A DNA stretch of 64,000 bases. It comes from Limnomonas spitsbergensis. Taxonomy: Eukaryota > Chlorophyta > Chlorophyceae > Chlamydomonadales. Of the stretch, positions 11,301-22,300 are shown in pieces (positions within the stretch are counted from its first letter, which is position 1; each line of letters begins with the position of its first letter). The notes under the pieces are model-generated. The model was not told the DNA's origin and searched no databases. It worked only from the letters and a program-made list of their open reading frames with translations. The DNA lies in the NCBI GenBank assembly GCA_037349105.1, contig JAYJMM010000124.1:1212501-1276500 (forward strand), read 5' to 3'. Both the position numbers and the translations under genes were made by a program.

Positions 11301-11835
11301 CACACATGCATGACGATATTGGTTCATTGGTATGTGCTACTCTGTTAAACTTACCGGTATCTAACTTTCCTTTGCCCTCCTGGAGAATAGGCTTGAGAGG
11401 GGCAGGGATACTTCGGGCTGCTTTTTCCTTTTGGGGGGTATTTCTATCTCCTTTGCGATCTTCTCCTTCTTCCCCTTTTACCTTAAGTTCTTTTATTTTC
11501 TCCCAAATGGACAGGGCACCCACGCGGCCAAGCCTTTTTTTGCATGACCCAGAAGTGTAATGGCATGGACTTAACTAGCTACGGGGGCTGTTTTCCTTTT
11601 ATTCGAGGGGGACTTTCCGTTTGTTTACTATTTTGAGTCCGTACTCCCTTCTCAAAGCTTAGGAGCTTCCAACGTGACAATTGGACGCTGTTGCTGCCGA
11701 GCCTTTGTTCCAGAGGGACCCACATGCCGGTGTAATATTTTTGTCTTCTTGAGGTCATGATTTTAATTATGGAACATGCCATTGAGCCGAGCCTTTTTTA
11801 GCAGGGCGCAGAGGTGTCACGTCATTGACATGCCA
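11265..11835. repeat. LINE 3'-tail motifs, copy B
   Basis: The GCCGAGCCTTTTTGAGCA / GGCCCAGAGGTGTAACGTCA motif recurs near 11,277, 11,520 and 11,790 in divergent forms. It parallels the cluster at 2,578-3,550 in copy A. Confidence 0.65.
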
Positions 11836-12551
11836 TAGCACGCCACTCAAGGAGCTGCATGGCACTTTTTTTTGTGAATTTATAGAGGTTCCACCTGGCG
11901 GTGAGTTATCCAGCATTGCCAGATAAAGCCGTTCAACACAAGGGAAGCATGGCAAAGCAGCCTTTGAAAGAACACATCATTGATATCCCCTACCCTGCGC
12001 ATGTACATGATACGTAGCCACCGCAAACCAGTCCTGTGATAACAAAACATGTCTCTGTAACAAACCTCAAGAGACCGTCTAAACATGATCTTCGTACTTG
12101 TACACACCATTGACCTCTAACATCAAACCACAAAGTGATCCATCAGTTTCAGAAAGTAACAGCCCAGCCCAGACAAATCAGTTTTTAGTGATGTGCCGAA
12201 GTACTTATGGGGCACCATTCTGGGCTGGCATTGGAACAATGCCAATTAGCCCAGCCATTCATCATCAGTTTGTGCAACAAGGGTCTGCCTCCATCTCCAC
12301 TGCCAACCTTACGAATCGAGATATATTAATGCTCAATCAGGAAGGCGAACAAGGAAAGCAATGGAAATTTATGTATCAGCTTGAATGCATGCCCGAGATA
12401 CTACCTGCCTTCATTAAAGTCAAAAGAAATCAAAGTCTGGTCTTAGGCAATGCAGCTTACCTGGCCATTTTGCATCAAATCTTCCGTGAGGACCCAACTT
12501 CAGTGTTCAAGCACATGATACCAGGTACCATGTACTTAAATGTCCTATGAA

Positions 12552-13592
12552 TCAGCCAGACACAAAGTTTGGAAGGCCAAGCTTCACCAAAGCAGAAGAC
12601 AACATGCGACGTTCTATGGCATTGAAGCTGGACAACTTTGCCTTAGCCACGGGAAGGAAAGCCTCTGTGAAGGCTGCGTTGTTGTGATCCAACATCGCCA
12701 TGGCCCAGAAAATGGTGGACAGGTCTTGTGGACTGAAGTTGTGCAACTTGGCCTTTGCCTCAATGAGAAGATAATCCGTAAAGGCGGCATTGGTGTGCTC
12801 CAGCGTCGCCATGGCCCAAAGAGTGTTGGCCAGGTTTTGCGAGGTGAAGTCGGGCAGCTTGGCCTTTGCCGCTTTGAGAAGAACAATCGTGAAGGATGCA
12901 TCCCTGATCCCCAGCGTTGCAATGGCCCAAACGGTGTTGGCCAGGTTTTGCGAGGTGAAGTCGGGCAGCTTGGCCTTTGCCGCTTTGAGAAGAACAATCA
13001 TGAAGGATGCATCCCTGATCCCCAGAGTCGCCATGGCCCAAACGGTGTTGGCCAGGTTTTGCTCATTAAAATCGGGCAGCTTGGCCTTTGCCACAGAGAG
13101 AAGAGCATCCGTGAAGGCTGCGTTGGTGTGCCCTAGCTTTGCCATGGCCCAGATGGTGTTAGCCAGGTTTTGTGAGTTGAAGTCTGGCAGTGCTGTTCCA
13201 GCTTTTTGGACCAAAGCAGATAGCAATGGCCCATCTCGGAAGTTCAGCTTGGCTAGGGCGTACATGCAGTTAGACAGTGCTTGGGATTGCATGTCCGGCA
13301 CATGCTGCTTGACCAGTTCCGCTAGGATTGATACAGTTTCTGCCTCCCTCTCACTAGACATGACCGGGCCTTGGATGATCCTTTGAGCTTGCATCAAGGC
13401 GGTGGAAGCATGAATAAAATTGAAGCTGGACCTATACTCCTCAACCAGGGAATCCAGCTTATCCAGTGTGTTACAGTCCTTGATCATGATAGTAAGTTGT
13501 CTGGCATTGGCGCCCCCCCTGCCATCTGCTTCAGTGCGACGCCGTGGTCTAGTAGGGTGGCCGCTCTCATAACGCCGCAGACCAGTGATGCC
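12552..13592 (-). CDS. 37-residue helical-repeat protein, copy B (OPR/HPR-like)
   Basis: This is a paralogue of the gene at 4403-5902. It encodes about 346 residues from the shared CAG/GG junction: a shorter N-terminal linker, the same lead-in (QLTIMIKDCNTLDKL, FNFIHASTALMQAQRII), then about seven repeats with the core LANTVWAMATLGIRDASF and the same C-terminal cap (ALVKLGLPNF). It therefore has about two repeats fewer than copy A. Two adjacent repeats are nearly identical in DNA, which indicates recent unit duplication or conversion. The frame stays open upstream to 13,751, but that part looks intronic because similarity to copy A starts exactly after CAG at 13,592. Function is inferred as for copy A. 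Confidence 0.8.
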   Translation of the reverse strand, partial: GITGLRRYESGHPTRPRRRTEADGRGGANARQLTIMIKDCNTLDKLDSLVEEYRSSFNFIHASTALMQAQRIIQGPVMSSEREAETVSILAELVKQHVPDMQSQALSNCMYALAKLNFRDGPLLSALVQKAGTALPDFNSQNLANTIWAMAKLGHTNAAFTDALLSVAKAKLPDFNEQNLANTVWAMATLGIRDASFMIVLLKAAKAKLPDFTSQNLANTVWAIATLGIRDASFTIVLLKAAKAKLPDFTSQNLANTLWAMATLEHTNAAFTDYLLIEAKAKLHNFSPQDLSTIFWAMAMLDHNNAAFTEAFLPVAKAKLSSFNAIERRMLSSALVKLGLPNFVSG

Positions 13593-13751
13593 CTGCGCTC
13601 CAGTATAGGGACACAAATTAAAATAATCATGGGTGATGAGACAGTAAGCTGAATGCAGGGCATTTGCCTCGGAATCTATAAGGATGCATGTAAGGCCAGT
13701 AACAAGCAGAGAAAGAACCCACGACGTCCCTCCCCCTTTGCATGGCCACAT

Positions 13752-14597
13752 GCCGACAATCTATCTGACATGGCCCACACTGGCAATCAGAGGCTGGCAA
13801 TGTGTTTGCATTTTGCGAGCCTGGCTGGCACCAATCCCAAATTATTTCATAACCAGTGACGCTCTCATAAAGCATGTGCCTTCCCTACATATCAGGATCA
13901 GCAGAGGGGAAGTGGCTGAAGGTACGCCGCTAGCTACCCAAGGAGGGAGCACTCACGAAGAGGGCGTGTTGATATGCTGATGCTTTGAAGGCAAGCGTTG
14001 ACACCCATGAAATTCCGAAATTCGAGCCACTCCATGATCCTTGAGTGCTAGGGAGCGTAGGCCTTGTTGAGGTGGTGAACAGGTCGAAGCGTGCCGAGGG
14101 ATGGCAGGGGTGATGCGGTGACGAATGCGACTGTGAGTCTCTCTGTATCTCCGGTTCGCACTGCCTGGCCTTAGCAGAGAAGGCTGCTGGCTGAATGCGT
14201 AGGCACTGCACCAACGACTGTAAGCGCTGCAGATGATGAGACGAAATTCTGCCGATGATCGACACCATGGCCACTCAAATCGATGGAAATCAAGAGGTAC
14301 TGATACTGAAATCGAGCTATATTCCGTCGCGATGAAAAATTGATGGCACACGTGCGCCACTGGCACCGAGGGTCTCTCACTCTCACTTCGTCGACGTTGC
14401 GTTGTCGACAGGGCCGTATATCGTGACTTCAGTCACCCTGCTGTCATCCATGTACGATCTCACTCTCGTCGTCTACTTTGTAGGCATCGGCTGTCTGATA
14501 GGCCAGCTCAGGCAGTAAATCACGAAACCATCGAGCCCCGCTTGTCAAGCAGGAGATCACTCACTCGTTATAATAGCAAATTCCGCCACGGCCACGG
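13752..14597. other. Intergenic, divergent flank
   Basis: This lies between the minus-strand repeat-protein gene and the plus-strand SET-domain gene, and would hold both promoters. I see no reliable TATA box or other motif. Similarity to 7,100-7,300 (around GCTTTGAAGGCAAGCG) marks residual duplication. Open frames here have no recognisable domain. Confidence 0.5.
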
Positions 14598-16281
14598 GTG
14601 GCCACGGGTAGAATTCCGTTGGATCTACCGTTGCAGACCGGTCGCGGTCGTTGCCGTTGCCGTACGCCGCAAAACCTGTTTACAACTAAACATCGCCCGC
14701 TGCAGAGATTTTTGCATCCAGTGACGATGAGACAGCTGAGCTGCAGCCAACGTGGCGCCTGTTTCTCCCGGCAGCCTGCTCGGACCCCAACACCCCGCCT
14801 GCTGGTACGGCGGTCGGCATCAGCGGCGACTGCCACATCGGGATATTCATCGGCCAGGGGACCGACGAAGCCGCCATCTGCATGGGACATGCTGCTTGTC
14901 AGAACTCTAGGCGGGAGGAGCGGCGCCGCGGGCAGCACCGCCTGCTTTAGAGCAGCTGCTGCGTGCCATGCGGCCGCCGCTGGGTCCCCTGCATGGGAAA
15001 CCACAGCTCCTGCCCCCCCTCCTCCTCCTTCTACTCTTCCTTCTACTGCTCCTCGGCCTCCACCGGATGAACAGCAGCATCGGGTGGGGCTCTTTGATGA
15101 TTGGTATAAAGCAGAGCCCCCCAAGCTAGTCCGGAGGATCGGCCCGGTAGAGGCTCGAGCCTTGGAAGGTGCGACACTTGGGTGCAGTCATGTTACACCA
15201 TGCATCGACTTGCATCATCATGCATATCTATTCAACGTCTTTAACACCACGTGACGCCATGCAACATCACATCACGTCGCGGTACGCCATGCAACACCAT
15301 GCAACACCCTGCGATGTCATGCAACACCATGCAACACCAACACAGCATGGGAATCTGTTACAACAACCCCATGCCGCACAATGCAACACCTTAAAAACCA
15401 TGTGAAGCCATGCAACACCAGGCAATACAAAACAACACCATGCATCACCATGCAGCATCATGTCACGTCGCAGTACACCATGCACAACCTGTGACACCAT
15501 GCAAGACCTTGCAACATCATGCAACACCAAAATAGCATGGGACTATGTTATAACAACCCCATGCCCATGCACAATGCAACACCAGACAGCACCACGCCAC
15601 GCCATGCGTCACCGTGTAGCACCAGGCAATATCAACGAACGATGGAATCTGAATTCTGCAATATGAATGACCCATGCTGGAGCTGCTCAACACACCTAGG
15701 CCGTGGCATGGTCGCGACCTCGGGACCCTCATAACCCTCTTTTCTCAAGCCCTGAACCTCAACTATTAAATTCTGAGACAAGAAAAGGTCGCGGCATGGT
15801 GACGACTTGAGACGTGGTGGCGAGCGAGCTCCTGATTCTGAGTGCCCCATTGGCGTCGCTGCGGATAGCTAGACCTTGTTAGCCCTCATTTCTGAAGCCC
15901 TGAACCTCAACCATTAAATCTGAGACAGGAAAGAGTTGCTGCATGGTGACGAGTTGAGACCCTTAAACCCTGAGCCGTTACCTTTCTAAAACCTGCAGGC
16001 AAGGGCGCCAGGGTGGTGGCGACCCGCAATGTGGCCGCGTGCTCTGATTTCCAAGCCTTGAACCCTGCAACCTTACTATATCAAGACCTTAAGTCTAGAG
16101 CCACATCGTGGTGACTGTCTGCAATCTGGCAGCGGGTGGGCTGCTGATGCTCAGCTCCCTGCTGCCGGAGAGGGTCTTAAACCTTAAACCCTCAACCCTC
16201 AACCTTCAACCCTGAACCCTTCACCCATAACCCCCAAACCATAACCCCCAACCCAGAACCCTCAACCCTCAACCCTCGACC

Positions 16282-16327
<46 letters not shown>

Positions 16328-16337
16328 ACCCCCAACC

Positions 16338-16390
<53 letters not shown>

Positions 16391-19300
16391 GCCCTCAGCC
16401 CTCAACCCTCAACCCTCAACCCTCAACTTTCAACCCTCGACCCTCGACCCTCGACCCCCCAACCCTCAACCCTCAACCCTCGACCCTCAAACCCCAACCC
16501 TCAACCCTCAACTCTCAACCCTCAACCCTAACCCAACCCAACATCATTGATGCAGGCAAGGGTGACGGCGTGGTTGCATCCCGCGATGTGGCGGCGGGCG
16601 AGTTCCTCATACTCAGCTCCCTAACCCTCAACCCTCAACCCTTAACCCCAACATAATGCAGCATTACCGATGCAGGAAGGGCCGCGCTGCGGTTGCGACC
16701 CAAGATGTGGCGGCGGGCAAGCTCCTGATACTCTGCTCACTGCAGCTGGCAATTGCCCCCAACCCCCAACCCCCAACCCCCAACCCCAACCCCCAACCCT
16801 CAACCCTTGACCCTCAACCCGCATCCCTCAACCCGCATCCCTCAACCCTTAACCCTACATAATGCAACATAACCGATGCAGGTAAGGGCCGCGGTGTGGT
16901 TGCATCCCGAAATGTGGCAGTGGGAGAGCTCGTGATGCTCTGGTCCCTGCAGCTGGCAAGGAACCCCAATACTCAAACGTCATTAATCAATCCTGAACCC
17001 TGAACCCTAACCTTACGCAACATCACCGATGCAGGCAAGGGCCGCGGTGTGGTTGCAACTCGAGACGTGGCGGCAGGCGAGCTCCTGATGCTTTGCGCTC
17101 CGCTGGCTGTGTTGCGGGGCGCTGAAGGGCAGCGTGTCGAGGTGGAGAAGCTGGTGGATCTGGTTCTGGAGCAGGGCACCCATATGGGCAGGTGAGTGAC
17201 CGCTTAAGGGACGACTACCAACCTTTCAATGATGGATCTGGTGATGAAGCAAGGCACACATATGGGCAGGTGAAGGCTTGTTAACCGGAAGGTTGAAACA
17301 AATTAAACAATGGATCTGGTTCTGAAGCAGGGCACACATATGGGCAGGTGAATGTCCACTAAAAGGAAGATTGCAAACCTTTTAATGATGGATCTGGTTA
17401 TGGATCAGGGCGCACATGTATGCACAAGTGAATGCTCGTTGAAAGGAAGGTTAAACAAAACAAAAAGTAAACAATGGATCTGGTTCTGGACCAGGGCACA
17501 CGTATGGGCAGGTGAGTGCCCGCTTAAGGGACAACTACCAAACTTTCAATGATGGATCTGGTGATGAAGCAAGGCACACATACGGGCAGGTGAAGGCTTG
17601 TGAACCGGAAGGTTGAAACAAATTAAACAAAGGATCTGGTTCTGAAGCAGGGCACACATATGGGCAGGTGAATGTCCACTAAAAGGAAGATTGCAAACCT
17701 TTTAATGATGCATCTGGTTATGGATCAGGGCGCACATGTATGCACAAGTGAATGCTCGTTGAAAGGAAGGTTAAACAAAACAAAAAGTAAACAATGGATC
17801 TGGTTCTGGACCAGGGCACACGTATGGGCAGGTTAATGCCCGCTTGGATTAAATCATGTGGGTTCTACAATGTAACCCTACACTCCCAACACTCTTATAT
17901 ACACTTGTTTACACTTGTATACACACTTCTAGACACTTAATTAGTTACACCCCAAACCTGTAGCCCTCTATCACCCTGAGACCCTGGACCCCCGCCAATC
18001 CCGGTGTTTCCACGATGTAGCGGAACTGTAGCTGAAGCACCCTTCACCTTAAACAAACATGCCTGCCGCCCGTACGCTCACCACCTTAAGAACCCAGGAC
18101 CTCTGCTCCCTCCCCTCACCCTCCCCCCACCCAAAGCGCCCTTAACCCCAACCCCCCAACCCTTCCTCCCCGACTGCTTTGACCAGCCCGCGCTCGCTTC
18201 CTCGAAACCCTGGACCCGCATCGATCCTGTTCACCTTGCCCCTAACACCCCCCTCACACCTCAGCACCTCAATCCTAAAGCAATTAACCCTGAACCCTTT
18301 ACCCTTAACCGTAAAGCAATCAACCATTCAACCCCAAAGCCTAAACCCCTACCCAATAGACCACTGAAGCCTTCCACCCAGTACAATTCGTGACTAATCC
18401 TATACTGATCTCTATACCCTAAACCCAAATCCTCCCGATGCCAAGGCTCAGAGAAGTCAGCGCTGGACCTCCTCCACGACCCTAAACCCTCAACCCACAA
18501 CCCTAAACCCTCAAGCTTACCCCTTACCCCTTTTACCTACACCCAAATCGATTTACCTGCTACACCAAACCCATGCACCTACTAAACCCTAAACCCCTAA
18601 CCTAATTCCCCAAGGTGGTTTCTTGACTACCTGTACGACGGCTCGGACAAGTCGACGCAGAAAATCCCCGACTTCGGCCGAGACGAGGAGGCAGAGGACA
18701 AGGAGGCCAAGGCTGCCGCGACCGCCGCTGGGGGATCTTTCGCAGAGGGCTCAGAGGGGTCGACAGGTGTGGCCCAGGAGTTTCGAAAACCTGAGATGAT
18801 GTAGAGGAGCGTGAGTTTGAGGATGTAGATTTCTTTACCTGTTTATCTGGCTCGGACTCTCTGAGTGCTCCTATAGGTTTGACAACAGAAGGGGCTCAGC
18901 AACCTTTGGAAATTCACAAAATGTATAAACCTTTCAGACATTCGGAATATAAACAGCTTATGAAGCATGGGAAATCAAGTGTCACAGGAGAGTCCCCTGT
19001 GATGCAACGTACTTAGTGCTTGGGTTGTGGGGAACTCGGGGACCGATCTCGGAGACGAGGGACGGTGGCAAGCTCTCTTGTTACAACGGGATACCAATCA
19101 GGCTACATTGTTTTCAAAAGAGCCTCACAAAGGTCGATACTGAATAACACAGTTAGCCGGCAACCGACAGGTGCACGCGGTTTAAATTTAAATTGCAAGG
19201 TACATGGCACACACCAGACACACGCCATGGAGAACAAAAACCCTTAGACATCTCAGAAAACTACAAAACATTAGAGCCTAAAAAATCCGAATGAACCTTA

Positions 19301-22300
19301 TAAGCGCGCAATGGCATGGGCGCCGCTGCTGTCTCATCCGAACCTGACAGCTCCGGGGAGGCGACAGGTGGGGCCTAGACACTTGTAAACTTTGGAGACC
19401 TACAAAACCATACATGGGAATAGCTAAATGTGTCCACCTCATCAACGGTCAGCCTTGAACCCTGAACCTCAAACCTTGAAACCTGAAACCTGAAAATAAA
19501 TGCTGGACCCCAAACCTGAAACCCTTACCCCTACACGTTATAAAATTGTTTTTCAGAGGGATAGGGCACCCGCTGCCTGCTGTCTGTGCTTCAGCTGACC
19601 CCCCCTCCTCCCCTCCATCTCTTCCCCTTCTCCCCGTCCCCCCTCTCCCTCCTCCTCTCCTACCCCCCCCTCCATCCCTCCTCCCCCTCCCCGTCCCCCT
19701 CTCCCTCCTCCTCTCCTCCTCCCCGTCCCCTCCCACTCACCCCCCTTCTCTTCAACCCTTCCTACCCTCATCTCTCACAAAGACGGCAAAGCACACGTCG
19801 GGAGCTGGCAGTGCACTTCCACGGCAGCAGCTGTGGCACGCGCCTGCTGTCCGTGCATCATTTGATCGACTCCCCTCCCCCTCCCTCTACCCCACCTCTC
19901 AACACATTTTTGCTCTCAGGCAGAAAAAAACCCTAGGGAAAGGGTACTCCACTTTGCGGCAGCGGATGTGGCCCAGCGCCTGCTGAACGTGTATCAGTTG
20001 ACCGACTCCCCTCCCCCCCTCGCCCCTTCATCCTCATTCTCACCCCCTCCCACCCTCTTTTTTGTTCTTAGGCGGCAAAGCACGCTCAGGAAAGGAGAAG
20101 TCCACTTCCGCAGCAGCGGCTGTTGCCCGGCGCCTGCTGTCAAAAAAGAGCGGTGGCGGCGGCGGTTTTGGCGGCAAGCCCAAGGCCGACGGGAAGGCGG
20201 GAAAGGCAGTATCCACCGGGGCCAAGGCGACGGGAACGGCGGCAGCGGCGGCCACAGGCGCCGGCGCGCAAGATCTAGAGTTCCCCGGCGGAGTCAATCG
20301 CTCCACGGCCAGGCGGGTTGCCAAGGCTGTCAAGTTTAACTGTTTCGGTGCGTTCAAATTTGAAAACCCTTAACCTTGTACAGCACAGTGGTAAAAGGTA
20401 TGACCCAGGGAGGTCGCAGGCCTTTTTTATATTGTTGGGTCTAGCCGAAGGTCGTACTTTTTCTTACCCAACCGTTGATGATTGCGGCCTACGGCTGCAG
20501 TTCCCCTTTTCCTTTCGGCTCCGCCAAGAGCCCCGACATTTCTATTTTCCCCTTAAAATCTTTGGTCTCCGATCGGCTGTAACATCACTGGTGTGAACCC
20601 TGAACCCTCAACCCTATACAGCACTTTATTAAAATGTGTGAACCCCACACCGTCTCCCCCCTTACTTCCTTGGCGCGTCCACGCCCTAAATTAGTAAACC
20701 CTAAACCCTGAAAGCCTTTCCTGGAAGGGGATATGCCTAGGATGACTAGGTGGACACAGTCACCCTAGTCATCTTAGGTCACAAACTCTAGGTCGCAAAC
20801 CCTATCAGAGAGCCCTACTTACCTTTTATCTGTTTCCAACTAACTCTAAACTCCTACTTCCTCCCCTTCTTGCTGTTTTTTCGGATCCTACAACGGTGCC
20901 TCCTCTTTTCCCTCTTTTTCGAATCCTAAACCCTTCAGTTCCCCTCCGTGTGGTACGTTGCATTCCATACTTGTCCTGCAGGGGACGCTCGCGATGACTG
21001 GGTGGGTATGAACCCTACCTACCCCACTTGCTATACGATTCATACTTAATCCACAGGAATGCCCATGATGAATATAAACCTCAGACCCTAAAATCTAGAA
21101 CCTTAACCCCCAACCCTAAAATCTATATCCTTAACCCTAAACCCTAACCCCACAACTTAACAAACTGCACAGACTGGGTGGGCACAGCACCCTTACTGTA
21201 TCTCCCCCTTGCTGTTTATTGTGATTCACTCTTGTTCTGAAAAAGAAGGTGTTCGAACGGGTGGGCAGATACCCCAGATATGTACACCTTGCTAAACATT
21301 GTGTGATGCACACATGTCACAGGTGTGTTGTACTTCATATATGTCGTACTTGTTGTACTTTTCATGTGAACCGCAGGGGACACCCACTATGACGACGCGG
21401 CTGTGTACTGCCAAAATCAGGCAATGTAGGGGTACTTCCGGATGTGGCCCGGGAAGTCAATAGTTCAGCAAATCGTACCTAACACTTGTACTTCAACCAC
21501 ATTGTACTTCAAAAATGTATCACAGGGATGCCCACGATTACTGTACGGCTGTGTAATGCCGAAGTCAGGCACTGACGGCTCACATCCGGATGTGGCCCGA
21601 AAAGCCAATGATTCGGCAAACCGTACCTCACTACTTTGTACTTCACAAATGTACCACAGGGATGCCCACAATGCTATGTGGCTGTGTACTGCCGGGGACA
21701 GGCACCTGCGGCGCTTATCGGGAGGCCAACGATTATGCAAATCATACCCCACACTTGTACTTCAACCACATTGTACTTCACAAACGTACCGCGGGGATGC
21801 CCATGATGACTGTGTGGCTGTGTACTGCCGGGGACAGGCACCTACTGTGGCTGTGCACATCGGGGTATGGCCCTAGATTCTGATGATTACCCGAATTGCA
21901 ATCCCACACTTGTACTTCAACCTCGTTGTAATTCACACTTGTACTGCAGGGGATGCCCACGATGACCGTGCAGCCGTGTACTGCAGAAGCCAGGCTCCGA
22001 CGGCACACATTGGGGTGTGGCCTGAGATGTCCATGATCAACCACAGGTGCGTGTGTGTGTGGAGGGGGGGGGGGATTTGACAAAAAACCTAAACCCTGGA
22101 CCCTAGATCTTGCTCAACCACATGTGTGGATTTTGTGTGATAGGTGCGTGTGCATTGGCTGGCTGGCATAGATTAGTGGTCAAGCATTTTGCTGAACCCT
22201 CAACCGTGTAGCTGAAGACCACGTAGCTTAACCCTCAACCATGTAGCTTAACCCTCAACCATGTAGCTGAACCCTCAACCATGTAGCTTCACCCTCAATT

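Larger units (their letters stand above)
8217..13751. repeat. Segmental tandem duplication, copy B
   Basis: This is the second copy of the block at 1-5908, in the same orientation. It differs by a longer minisatellite (about 31 units against 20), an extra tandem copy of a G-rich stretch near 8,550-8,870, and an internal duplication of about 165 bp near 10,190-10,500. A short similarity beyond the genes (7,100-7,300 against 13,940-14,150) suggests the original unit extended a little further. Confidence 0.85.
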
